Shown here in pieces: positions 1 through 7,525 of a stretch of 64,000 bases of DNA. This DNA comes from G965222505 sp965222505 (GTDB taxonomy: Bacteria; Bacteroidota; Rhodothermia; Rhodothermales; DATKEJ01). The position numbers and the translations under genes are program-made. The stretch is taken from contig OZ244956.1 of assembly GCA_965222505.1 (NCBI GenBank), forward strand, positions 2,976,001 through 3,040,000, written 5' to 3'. The notes below the pieces were generated by a model that was not told where the DNA came from, made no database searches, and was given only the letters and a program-made list of their open reading frames with translations. The first letter of the stretch is position 1, and each line of letters begins with the position of its first letter.

Positions 1-420
1 TTCACCATTCAGGATGGGATCTACCGACCCTGTGATGACCACTTCCTGGCCGACGATGCCTTCTTCGCGCATCACAAAATCGAGATTGAGTTTTTGGCCC
101 AATGATAGAAAAATACCGGTCTGAGGCTCAACGGCAAATCCAATAAAGCTCGCTTCAACGGTATACGGACCGCCAACACGCATATTGGGTATCGTGTAGC
201 GACCATTACCCAGCGTCGTCACGCCGTATACCGTACCGGAAGGGACATGCGTAGCCTTGATCGTCGCACTCAAGAGTGGTTCTCCATTGGCGTCCTGGAC
301 AAGACCCGTCAAACTGGAAGTGGTAATCTGCGCATAAGCGGTCAAGGAAAACCCCAGAAATACACCAAAGAAAACGGCTAGCTTTATTATGAAGGGGTTC
401 TTGTCGAGGATAAAACACAT
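1..420 (-). CDS. TonB-dependent receptor, Oar/SusC-like, N-terminal part (cut by window edge)
   Basis: Only the first 140 codons are present; the frame runs open off the left edge. An outer-membrane receptor of this class imports large substrates using TonB energy. A signal peptide is visible at about residues 8-32, with a hydrophobic core and a cleavage site after AYA. It is followed by a carboxypeptidase-regulatory-like beta-sandwich at about residues 36-110, with the typical GxVxDxxGxPLxxAxI start, a YTIPNMRVG stretch and a YTVEASFIGF end. The plug domain would come next but is outside the window. The ATG at 420-418 is the natural start because it places the signal peptide at the N terminus. 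The gene is divergent from fadN across about 415 bases. Family placement rests on this N-terminal domain alone, so a different secreted protein with the same extension is possible. Confidence 0.8.
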   Translation of the reverse strand, partial: MCFILDKNPFIIKLAVFFGVFLGFSLTAYAQITTSSLTGLVQDANGEPLLSATIKATHVPSGTVYGVTTLGNGRYTIPNMRVGGPYTVEASFIGFAVEPQTGIFLSLGQKLNLDFVMREEGIVGQEVVITGSVDPILNGE

Positions 421-691
421 GGCAGGGGGTGGTTATGTGGTAAGGAACAGGTCTGTCGGATTCCAACTTCCGTAACAATCCATCTCCAAAAGGTCCGCAT
501 CTACAACCGTACCGACGGACGACCTGGGAACTTGGACAAAAACGCGCCGCTTCAAACCGAGGGGTGTTGGTGAATCGTAGCGTATCCCATCGGTGTAAGT
601 GGATAGCAAACACGCGGTTTACGTCTCTGACGGAATATAGCCATATTCAGATGAGATGACATAGTTTTCTGGAAAATGATAACAGGTCTCC

Positions 692-707
692 CCGGAAGCC
701 CTTCCGG
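692..707. repeat. Perfect short hairpin
   Basis: CCGGAAG and CTTCCGG form a 7 bp perfect stem around a 2-base spacer. It lies between divergent promoters, so it is unlikely to be a terminator. It could be an operator or a dispersed palindrome. Confidence 0.45.
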
Positions 708-760
708 TAAAGTCGTATATTACGGCATCCGGGTTGACTCTGGATTTGAACTTTATTAGC

Positions 761-779
761 TTAACACTGTTTAGTTAAC
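761..779 (+). promoter_or_regulatory. Candidate fatty-acid regulon operator upstream of fadN
   Basis: The sequence TTAACACTGTTTAGTTAAC ends 56 bases before the fadN start. Its core, TTAACA-C-TGTTTA, is a nearly symmetrical 6-1-6 palindrome. A similar sequence in the opposite orientation lies before fadE (4955-4974), matching at 16 of 19 positions. Such sharing by two genes of one pathway suggests a common repressor site, of the kind bound by TetR-type fatty-acid regulators. No regulator gene is in the window, so this is an inference. Confidence 0.45.
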
Positions 780-835
780 AGCGTAAAGTAATTAGCCTGC
801 CACGACTTAGGGGGCGCCCATACTTAACATCGAAT

Positions 836-3238
836 ATGGACACATCTGCTATAGCCCAGGTTGAAACCCACGTTGTACGCAAGCCTTTCCGAACTGCTGC
901 GGTTTTAGGGGCCGGTGTGATGGGGGCCCAGATTGCCGCCCATCTGGCCGGTGCCGGATTGGAAGTGCTGTTGTTAGACATTGCCTCCAAGGCGGGGCCG
1001 AAGAATCAGATCGTGGAGGCCGCCTTCAAGCGGGCCACCAAACTCAAGCCTGCACCGTTTGTTCAGGAGGCGGCCAAGAAGCGCATCACACTCGGCAACT
1101 TCGACGAGCATTTTGACCAACTGGCCGACAAGGACTGGATCATCGAGGTGGTCGTCGAGCGCATGGACATCAAACAGCAGGTTATGGCTCGCATCGAAGC
1201 TGTGGCCAGTGACCATGCCGTGATTTCGACCAACACCAGCGGCCTACCCATCAACCAGATTGCCGAAGGCCGTTCCGAGGATTTCAAGCGGCGCTTCCTG
1301 GGCACCCACTTTTTCAATCCGCCGCGCTACCTCAAGCTGCTGGAAGTCATTCCCACGCCGGACACCGATCCGGCCATCCTCGAACGCATCCAATGGTTTG
1401 GCCGGGTACATCTTGGCAAAGGGGCGGTCATCGCCAAAGACACCCCCAACTTCATCGGCAATCGAATCGGAGTGTATGCCATCGCCCGGACGGTGCAGGA
1501 GTTTATCGAGGGGCGCTACACCATTGAAGAAATTGATGCCCTGACGGGTACACTTATTGGCCGCCCCAAATCGGCGACCTTCCGCACGGCGGACGTGGTG
1601 GGGTTGGACACGCTCCGGCACGTGATTTCGAATTTATATGATGCTGTGCCGGGCGACGAAAGCCGCGAGACCTTCCAGGTACCGGGCCTGCTGAACCGGC
1701 TGGTTGAAGCCGGCGCCCTCGGAGCAAAGGTCAAGAAAGGGTTTTACACCAAAGACCGCGCCTCAGGGCAAATCTGGTCCGTCAACCCCGAAACACTGGC
1801 CTACGAACCGGCACAAGACCAAAACCTGGGCGATCTTGATGCCATCAAACGCGCTGGTGACCTTGGCGCGCGCATCAATGCCCTCTATGCCGATGAAGGC
1901 CGGGCCGGGCAGTTTTTCCGGGATGTGATGCTGGACACCATGGCGTATGCCGCCCGCCGCATCCCCGAAATCGCCGACCGGCCCATCGACGTGGACCATG
2001 CCATTTGCTGGGGTTTCGGCTACGAAGTTGGTCCTTTCCAAACCTGGGACCTGCTCGGTTTCGAAAAGGTCTACGCCGATCTGCAAGCCGCAGGTACTGA
2101 TCTGCCCGATTGGGTACACCAGATGCAAGCCGACGGCATCCCGTCGTTCTATCAGTCGGACGATGGCACAACGCAAGGATACGTCCCGGCACTCGGAACC
2201 TACCAGCCGATTGAACAGCACGCCGACGAGATCAGTCTGCCCTACATCAAGACCGATCCCAAGCGGGTGGTCTGGAAAAACGCCGATGCGGCCCTGTTGG
2301 ACATGGGCGATGATGTGGTGCTCTATGAGTTCCGTTCCAAGTCCAATTCCCTCGGCACCGATGTGATGCAGGGCCTCTTTGAGGTCATTGATCTGGTTGA
2401 ACATGGTTCGTACCGAGGCCTGGTGATTGGCAACGCCGGGAAGAATTTTACGGTAGGCGCGAACCTCGGTGAGTTGGCGATGGGTGTGATGATGGGGCAG
2501 TTCGATCAGATCGAGATGATGGTGGCCCGTTTCCAGGAAGGCATTCAGCGCGTACGCTATGCCGAGAAGCCGGTGGTGGTATGTACGCATCAGATGGTCC
2601 TCGGCGGGGGGTGTGAGATGGTGATGGCATCGTCCCATCCGGTGGCGGCGTCCGAGTCGTACATCGGCATGGTGGAACTCGGGGCCGGTCTGATTCCGGC
2701 CGGTACGGGCACCACACACATGACCGCCTGGGCAGCAGAAAAAGCCGCGAGCGATTTCCCGAGCCACATCCAGCCCTTCTTGCGGCAGGCTTTCGAGATG
2801 ATCGCGATGGCCAAGGTGGCCACCAGCGCCCGTGAAGCGCAGGACTTCGGCATCTTGCCGCCCCACACCAAGGTTGTCATGAATGCCGACCGGCGGTTCC
2901 ACGTGGCGAAGGAAGAGGTCGTCCGCCTCTCGAACCAGGGCTACTTGCCGCCCCCCCGGCGCAGTGCTGTACGGGTATTGGGCCGAGGCGTGCATGCCTT
3001 GTTTGAGGCGGCGCTGTATCAGTTTAAGTCGGGCAATTACATTTCGGAATACGATCAGCATTTGGCCGAGCGTCTGGCTTATGTGATGGCTGGCGGCAAC
3101 CTCACCGGCCCGACGGATGTGCACGAGGATTACCTCATCGAACTTGAACGCGAAGTTTTTCTCTCGCTCCTCGGCGAAGAGAAGACGTTGGCGCGAATCC
3201 AGCATATTTTGACGACGAATAAGCCGTTGCGTAATTGA
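836..3238 (+). CDS. fadN: 3-hydroxyacyl-CoA dehydrogenase / enoyl-CoA hydratase, FadN type
   Basis: Bifunctional beta-oxidation enzyme of 800 aa: it hydrates trans-2-enoyl-CoA and oxidises (S)-3-hydroxyacyl-CoA with NAD+. The dehydrogenase comes first, as in Bacillus FadN and unlike E. coli FadB. A GAGVMG dinucleotide-binding loop is at residues 25-30, the catalytic His is in GTHFFNP (His158), and a KDTPNFIGNR segment closes the Rossmann part. A second 3HCDH domain follows. The crotonase-like part occupies about residues 480-700, with the oxyanion-hole segment VLGGGCEM and the MVELGAGLIPAG region. The length fits the family (about 790). The ATG at 836 follows the candidate operator at 761-779. 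It probably formed an operon with fadA, which now lies beyond an inserted four-helix-bundle cassette. Confidence 0.93.
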   Translation: MDTSAIAQVETHVVRKPFRTAAVLGAGVMGAQIAAHLAGAGLEVLLLDIASKAGPKNQIVEAAFKRATKLKPAPFVQEAAKKRITLGNFDEHFDQLADKDWIIEVVVERMDIKQQVMARIEAVASDHAVISTNTSGLPINQIAEGRSEDFKRRFLGTHFFNPPRYLKLLEVIPTPDTDPAILERIQWFGRVHLGKGAVIAKDTPNFIGNRIGVYAIARTVQEFIEGRYTIEEIDALTGTLIGRPKSATFRTADVVGLDTLRHVISNLYDAVPGDESRETFQVPGLLNRLVEAGALGAKVKKGFYTKDRASGQIWSVNPETLAYEPAQDQNLGDLDAIKRAGDLGARINALYADEGRAGQFFRDVMLDTMAYAARRIPEIADRPIDVDHAICWGFGYEVGPFQTWDLLGFEKVYADLQAAGTDLPDWVHQMQADGIPSFYQSDDGTTQGYVPALGTYQPIEQHADEISLPYIKTDPKRVVWKNADAALLDMGDDVVLYEFRSKSNSLGTDVMQGLFEVIDLVEHGSYRGLVIGNAGKNFTVGANLGELAMGVMMGQFDQIEMMVARFQEGIQRVRYAEKPVVVCTHQMVLGGGCEMVMASSHPVAASESYIGMVELGAGLIPAGTGTTHMTAWAAEKAASDFPSHIQPFLRQAFEMIAMAKVATSAREAQDFGILPPHTKVVMNADRRFHVAKEEVVRLSNQGYLPPPRRSAVRVLGRGVHALFEAALYQFKSGNYISEYDQHLAERLAYVMAGGNLTGPTDVHEDYLIELEREVFLSLLGEEKTLARIQHILTTNKPLRN

Positions 3239-3243
3239 TTTAG

Positions 3244-3274
3244 GTCCGTTGTCAGTCGTCCGTGGTCCGTTGTG
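3244..3274. repeat. Left arm of iterated GTCCGTnGTC repeat
   Basis: Reiterated words related to GTCCGTTGTC begin 5 bases after the fadN stop codon. The same words in inverted orientation occur at 3674-3702, so the two blocks flank the four-helix-bundle gene like degenerate terminal inverted repeats. Confidence 0.7.
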
Positions 3275-3299
3275 GCTTCGGCGAAAGTGGATACGTATG

Positions 3300-3698
3300 A
3301 TGTCTAGAACACAGTTTGAAGATTTGCGCGTGTATCGCTTGGCTGAACAGCTAGCCGATGCTGTATGGGACGTTGTCGGATCCTGGGATAGGTTTCCTCA
3401 GCGAACGGTGGGTCAACAGTTGGTACGGGCCGCAGACAGCATTGGGGCTAATATTGCCGAGGGAGCTGGCCGTGGTAGTTATCAGGACAATCGGCGATTT
3501 GTGCGTATTGCTCGGAGTTCGCTTAATGAAGTGAAGCACTGGTTGCGCAGGGCTTATAATCGTGGATTATTGAACGATGATCAGATCAACAGGCTCAAGC
3601 CAATGTTGGACGAACTCGCCCCTAAACTCAATGCGTACTTGAATTCGATAGGCACAACGCACAAAGCGAAGCCCAACGGACAACTGACCACGGACTAA
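3300..3698 (+). CDS. Four-helix-bundle protein (S23/23S rRNA intervening-sequence family)
   Basis: Small helical protein of about 132 aa. The hallmarks of the family are present: a start like FEDLRVYRLAEQLA, the QQLVRAADSIGANIAEGAGR segment and a later SLNEVKHWL helix. Proteins of this family were first described from insertions in 23S rRNA genes; relatives accompany reverse-transcriptase elements, but most are solitary and of unknown function. I chose the ATG at 3300 because upstream codons lie in the repeat arm; an ATG at 3297 is equally possible. The last eight codons and the stop are made by the right repeat arm itself. The gene separates fadN from fadA and looks like a cassette that entered the operon. 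No reverse transcriptase is nearby. Confidence 0.85.
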   Translation: MSRTQFEDLRVYRLAEQLADAVWDVVGSWDRFPQRTVGQQLVRAADSIGANIAEGAGRGSYQDNRRFVRIARSSLNEVKHWLRRAYNRGLLNDDQINRLKPMLDELAPKLNAYLNSIGTTHKAKPNGQLTTD

Positions 3699-3702
3699 GG
3701 AC
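3674..3702. repeat. Right arm of iterated repeat, inverted
   Basis: The words CGGACAACTGACCACGGAC are the inverted counterpart of the block at 3244-3274. They overlap the 3-prime end of the four-helix-bundle gene, including its stop codon. The fadA start follows 20 bases later. Confidence 0.7.
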
Positions 3703-3722
3703 AAACCAAAACAACTAACAAA

Positions 3723-4910
3723 ATGCAATTAACAGAAGCCTATATCGTCAGTAGTGTGCGGACGGCAGTGGGGAAAGGCAAACGCGGTGCCCTCAAAAAC
3801 GTGCGCCCCGAGCATATGGGGGCCGTGGCTGTACAGGGCGCGCTGGACCGCGTAGACGGCCTGGCGCCAGAACAGGTTGATGATGTGATCATCGGCTGTG
3901 CGTTCCCGGAGGGCGCGCAGGGCATGAACGTGGGGCGTATCATTGCCCAGCGTGCAGGGTTGCCTGATGCCGTGCCGGGGCAGACGGTTAACCGGTTCTG
4001 TTCTTCGGGGTTGCAAACCATTGCGCTGGCGGCCCAGTCTATTATGGTGGGCCAGAACGATGTGGTGGTGGCCGGCGGGGCCGAATCCATGAGCCTCGTG
4101 CCCATGGGCGGTTTCTTCTTTTCGCCCGATCCCACGCTGGCGCATGCCGATCCCGACGTATATGTGGACATGGGCAATACGGCCGAAAATGTGTCCGTCA
4201 AATATGGCATCTCGCGGGAAGACCAGGATGCGTTTTCGCTCCAGTCTCACCACCGCGCCCTGGATGCCATCCAGTCCGGCCGGTTCGCGGAAGAAATTAT
4301 TCCGCTTAATCTCGAAGAGACCGTATACAAGAACGGCGAGACGGCCACGGTGAACAAGACGTTTGACACGGATGAAGGTCCCCGTGCCGACACCAGCCTG
4401 AAGGCCCTCGCCAAACTACGGCCGGTGTTCCGGCAAGGGGGAACGGTGACGGCCGGCAACTCCTCGCAGGTCTCAGACGGGGCGGCGGCATCGGTGGTGA
4501 TGAGCAAGCACATGGTAGACCAACTCGGCGTCGAGCCGATGGCCCGGTTTGTCGGGTTTGCCGCAGCCGGGGTGCCGCCCGAAATTATGGGCATCGGGCC
4601 GGTGGAAGCCGTGCCGAAGGTCCTGAAACGGGCCGGGCTGAAACTGGAAGACGTCGGCCTGTTTGAGCTTAATGAAGCCTTTGCCGCGCAGTCCTTGGCC
4701 GTCATTCGCGAACTGGGCCTTGATCCCGAGATCGTCAATGTTAATGGTGGGGCTATTGCCCTTGGGCATCCCCTGGGTTGTACCGGAGCCAAACTCACCG
4801 CTTCTCTCCTGCACGAAATGCAACGTCGCAAGGTGCGCTACGGCATCGTTACGATGTGCATCGGCGGGGGAATGGGTGCCGCCGGCATCTTCGAGAACCT
4901 GGCCGTTTGA
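3723..4910 (+). CDS. fadA: Acetyl-CoA C-acyltransferase (3-ketoacyl-CoA thiolase)
   Basis: Thiolase of 395 aa that cleaves 3-ketoacyl-CoA with CoA in the last step of beta-oxidation. The acyl-accepting Cys93 lies in NRFCSSGLQ, His349 in GGAIALGHPLG, and the second catalytic Cys379 in MCIGGGMG. The length is normal for the family. The ATG at 3723 directly follows the four-helix-bundle cassette. Pairing with FadN is the usual arrangement in Gram-positive and Bacteroidota-like genomes. As no PaaJ is present in the window, it could also act on 3-oxoadipyl-CoA in phenylacetate breakdown, but this is speculation from context. Confidence 0.93.
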   Translation: MQLTEAYIVSSVRTAVGKGKRGALKNVRPEHMGAVAVQGALDRVDGLAPEQVDDVIIGCAFPEGAQGMNVGRIIAQRAGLPDAVPGQTVNRFCSSGLQTIALAAQSIMVGQNDVVVAGGAESMSLVPMGGFFFSPDPTLAHADPDVYVDMGNTAENVSVKYGISREDQDAFSLQSHHRALDAIQSGRFAEEIIPLNLEETVYKNGETATVNKTFDTDEGPRADTSLKALAKLRPVFRQGGTVTAGNSSQVSDGAAASVVMSKHMVDQLGVEPMARFVGFAAAGVPPEIMGIGPVEAVPKVLKRAGLKLEDVGLFELNEAFAAQSLAVIRELGLDPEIVNVNGGAIALGHPLGCTGAKLTASLLHEMQRRKVRYGIVTMCIGGGMGAAGIFENLAV

Positions 4911-4954
4911 TATAAATTGCCCGAGGGCGGCTCCAGGCCGGTTCTCTTTTACGC

Positions 4955-4974
4955 GTTTAGTGAACAGTGTTAAG
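4955..4974 (+). promoter_or_regulatory. Candidate fatty-acid regulon operator upstream of fadE
   Basis: GTTTAGTGAACAGTGTTAAG is the inverted near-copy of the site before fadN. It lies about 36 bases before the fadE start. A GTTAAG/CTTAAC inverted pair overlaps its right end (from 4969 to 4991). Confidence 0.45.
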
Positions 4975-5010
4975 TCGAGTTAATTCTTAACCCAAACCGA
5001 GGTATTCGTC

Positions 5011-7509
5011 ATGTTAATTGAATGGGGTTATGGCTTTTTTGAGAGCCTTCCGCTGGTTGTATCCATTGTGAGCGTGTTGGTCGTGTTGTTTGTGCTGGGG
5101 TTCACGGGGGCACCGCTCTGGATCTGGGCCGTGGCCGGTCTGGTGGCTTTGCACCTCGCTGGTGCGCCACTGTGGCTGGGTATTACCTTTGCCGTGCTGG
5201 CCGTGGTTTTCAATGTGCCACCGGTACGCCGGGTGTTGAGTGGCGGCATCATGAGCCTGATGGAGAAACTCAACTTCCTCCCGACCATCTCGGCCACCGA
5301 GAAAGAGGCCATCGATGCGGGTACCGTATGGGTGGAAGGCGAACTGTTCTCCGGCAAGCCGGACTTCAAGAAGATTCTGGCCGAGTCCTACCCGGACCTG
5401 TCGCCCGAAGAACAAGCCTTCCTGGACGGCCCGGTGGAGAAGGTCTGCGAAATGACGGACGATTGGGAGGTCTTCCAGCGTCGGGATTTACCGGATGCCG
5501 TCTGGAAGTACCTCAAGAAAGAGCGCTTCTGGGGGCTCATCATTCCGAAGGAATACGGCGGACATGGGTTCTCGCCGTCGGCCAATAGTGCGGTCGTCGC
5601 CAAGCTTGGCTCAGCCTCCCAGGTACTCGGCATCACGGTCATGGTACCCAATTCTCTCGGCCCGGCTGAACTGTTGATCCATTACGGTACCGAGGCTCAG
5701 AAAGACCATTACCTGCCGCGCCTTGCTAAAGGCCAGGACATCCCCGCCTTCGCCCTTACTGAACCGAATGCCGGTTCGGATGCCGGGGCCATGACCTCGC
5801 GTGGGGAAGTTTTCAAAGGCGATGACGGCAAGCTGTACATGCGCCTCAACTGGAATAAACGCTACATCACCCTCGCGCCGATCTCCACGGTGCTCGGGCT
5901 CGCCTTCAAACTGAAAGACCCGGAGAACCTGCTCGGCAAAGGGACGGACCTGGGTATCACCTGTGCCCTCATCCCGACGGACACGCCGGGTGTGGTCCTC
6001 ACCGAACGGCACGACCCCATGGGCATTCCCTTCTGGAACGGCCCGACTGAGGGGCACGACGTGGTGGTCCCGTTGGAAGAATCCATCATCGGTGGCTCGG
6101 AATGGGCCGGTAAGGGCTGGCGGATGTTGATGGAATCATTGGCTGTAGGCCGGGGCATTTCACTACCAGCCTCTAGTGTTGGTGGAGCCAAGGGCATTTA
6201 TCGTGTGGCGAGTGCCCATGCTCTGATCCGCAAGCAATTCGGGTTGTCCATCGGCAAATTCGAGGGGATTGAAGAGCCGCTGGCCCGCATCGGGGGCTTT
6301 ACCTACCTGATGGAAGCCGCCCGGCGGTACACCTGCGGTGGCCTGGATGCCGGGGCCAAGCCGGCGGTGGTGACGGCCATGATGAAGTACAACACGACGG
6401 AACTGGCCCGGAAGTGCATCAACGACGGGATGGACATCGTGGCCGGGAATGCGATTTCACGGGGACCGCGCAATACCCTGGCCCATGGGTATACCAACAT
6501 GCCGGTCAGCATTACGGTGGAGGGGGCCAACATCCTGACCCGCACCCTGATGATCTTCGGGCAGGGGGCCATCCGGTGTCATCCGTATGCGCTCAAGGAA
6601 ATCCAGGCCCTCGAAAACAAGGACGTGAAAGCGTTCGATGCAGCGTTCTGGAAGCACATCGGGCATGTGGTCCGCAACCTGTTCCGCACGAAAGCCCTGA
6701 GCCTGACGCGGGGGTACCTGGCTGGCTCGCCTGTGAGCGGCCCGACGGCCAAATATTACCGCAAACTCTCCTGGGCATCGGCCACCTTTGCATTCATGGC
6801 AGACATGGCGATGGGGACGCTCGGCGGTGACCTCAAACGAAAAGAAAAACTGACTGGCCGCTTTGCCGACATCTTTTCCTGGATGTATCTGGGGGCTGCT
6901 ACGCTCAAACGGTTTGAAGCCGAGGGGCGCTTAAAAGAAGACCTGCCGTTCATGCACTGGTCGATGCAATACGCGCTCGCAAAAATCCAGGAAGGATTCG
7001 ACGGGTTGTACAAGAACATGCCGGTGCCGGGTCTGACATGGGCCTTTCGGGGGCCGATTGCCGCGTGGACCCGGTTTAACCCGCTAGGGCATATGCCCTC
7101 AGACAAACTCGGTGGGCAGGTCGCCCGTGCGATGCAAACCCCAGGGGCACAGCGCGACCGTCATACGTCCGGCACCTACGTCCCGGAAGACCGTGCGAAG
7201 GCCTTGGGCCGTCTCGAATTCGCGATGGTGAAATGTTATGAAGCCGAGGGGATCGTGAAGAAGCTCAAGAAAGCCATCAAGGCCAGGCAATTGCCGAAGA
7301 TACACCCTGTCAAGCTGGTGCCCAAGGCCGTCGAAGCCGGTATCCTGACGCAAGCCGAAGCTGCGCTCTTGCAAGAAGCCGAAGCCCTGCGCAACGATGC
7401 CATCCAGGTAGATTCGTTCACGTTCGACGACTACATGAAAACCAGCAACCCGAAGTACGGCGTTTCCGCCGAAGGGGACGGTGCAACGGCACAACCGGTA
7501 ATGGCCTGA
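5011..7509 (+). CDS. fadE: Acyl-CoA dehydrogenase, long FadE type, membrane-anchored
   Basis: Flavoprotein of 832 aa catalysing the first step of beta-oxidation, acyl-CoA to trans-2-enoyl-CoA. The N terminus has two or three hydrophobic segments within residues 12-70, as in E. coli FadE (814 aa). The acyl-CoA dehydrogenase N-terminal and middle domains follow, with ALTEPNAGSDAGAM as substrate/FAD signature. The catalytic base is the Glu in ITVEGANILTR (Glu504 by my count). The long C-terminal region typical of the FadE family runs from about residue 580. The start at 5011 is preceded by CGAGG, a modest ribosome-binding site. The gene follows fadN-fadA but with its own leader and candidate operator. 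Its stop lies only 16 bases from that of a convergent gene. Confidence 0.93.
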   Translation: MLIEWGYGFFESLPLVVSIVSVLVVLFVLGFTGAPLWIWAVAGLVALHLAGAPLWLGITFAVLAVVFNVPPVRRVLSGGIMSLMEKLNFLPTISATEKEAIDAGTVWVEGELFSGKPDFKKILAESYPDLSPEEQAFLDGPVEKVCEMTDDWEVFQRRDLPDAVWKYLKKERFWGLIIPKEYGGHGFSPSANSAVVAKLGSASQVLGITVMVPNSLGPAELLIHYGTEAQKDHYLPRLAKGQDIPAFALTEPNAGSDAGAMTSRGEVFKGDDGKLYMRLNWNKRYITLAPISTVLGLAFKLKDPENLLGKGTDLGITCALIPTDTPGVVLTERHDPMGIPFWNGPTEGHDVVVPLEESIIGGSEWAGKGWRMLMESLAVGRGISLPASSVGGAKGIYRVASAHALIRKQFGLSIGKFEGIEEPLARIGGFTYLMEAARRYTCGGLDAGAKPAVVTAMMKYNTTELARKCINDGMDIVAGNAISRGPRNTLAHGYTNMPVSITVEGANILTRTLMIFGQGAIRCHPYALKEIQALENKDVKAFDAAFWKHIGHVVRNLFRTKALSLTRGYLAGSPVSGPTAKYYRKLSWASATFAFMADMAMGTLGGDLKRKEKLTGRFADIFSWMYLGAATLKRFEAEGRLKEDLPFMHWSMQYALAKIQEGFDGLYKNMPVPGLTWAFRGPIAAWTRFNPLGHMPSDKLGGQVARAMQTPGAQRDRHTSGTYVPEDRAKALGRLEFAMVKCYEAEGIVKKLKKAIKARQLPKIHPVKLVPKAVEAGILTQAEAALLQEAEALRNDAIQVDSFTFDDYMKTSNPKYGVSAEGDGATAQPVMA

Positions 7510-7525
7510 CGCTACACGCTGTCGA

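Larger units (their letters stand above)
421..835. other. Divergent intergenic region, no gene seen
   Basis: About 415 bases separate the receptor from fadN, which are transcribed away from each other. No supported coding frame was found; short frames here lack family features and overlap the flanking genes. The region holds a perfect hairpin (692-707), a weak TTGACT-N17-TAGCTT promoter-like pair (734-739 and 757-762) pointing toward fadN, and a candidate operator (761-779) shared with the fadE leader. Confidence 0.6.

Noticed and set aside
1763..3205. 480-codon open frame on the minus strand within fadN
   Set aside because: It is antisense to a gene with full catalytic motifs on the plus strand, and its translation is His/Arg-rich without any domain.
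3244..3702. Diversity-generating retroelement accessory gene
   Set aside because: Four-helix-bundle relatives accompany such elements, but no reverse transcriptase or template repeat is found nearby.
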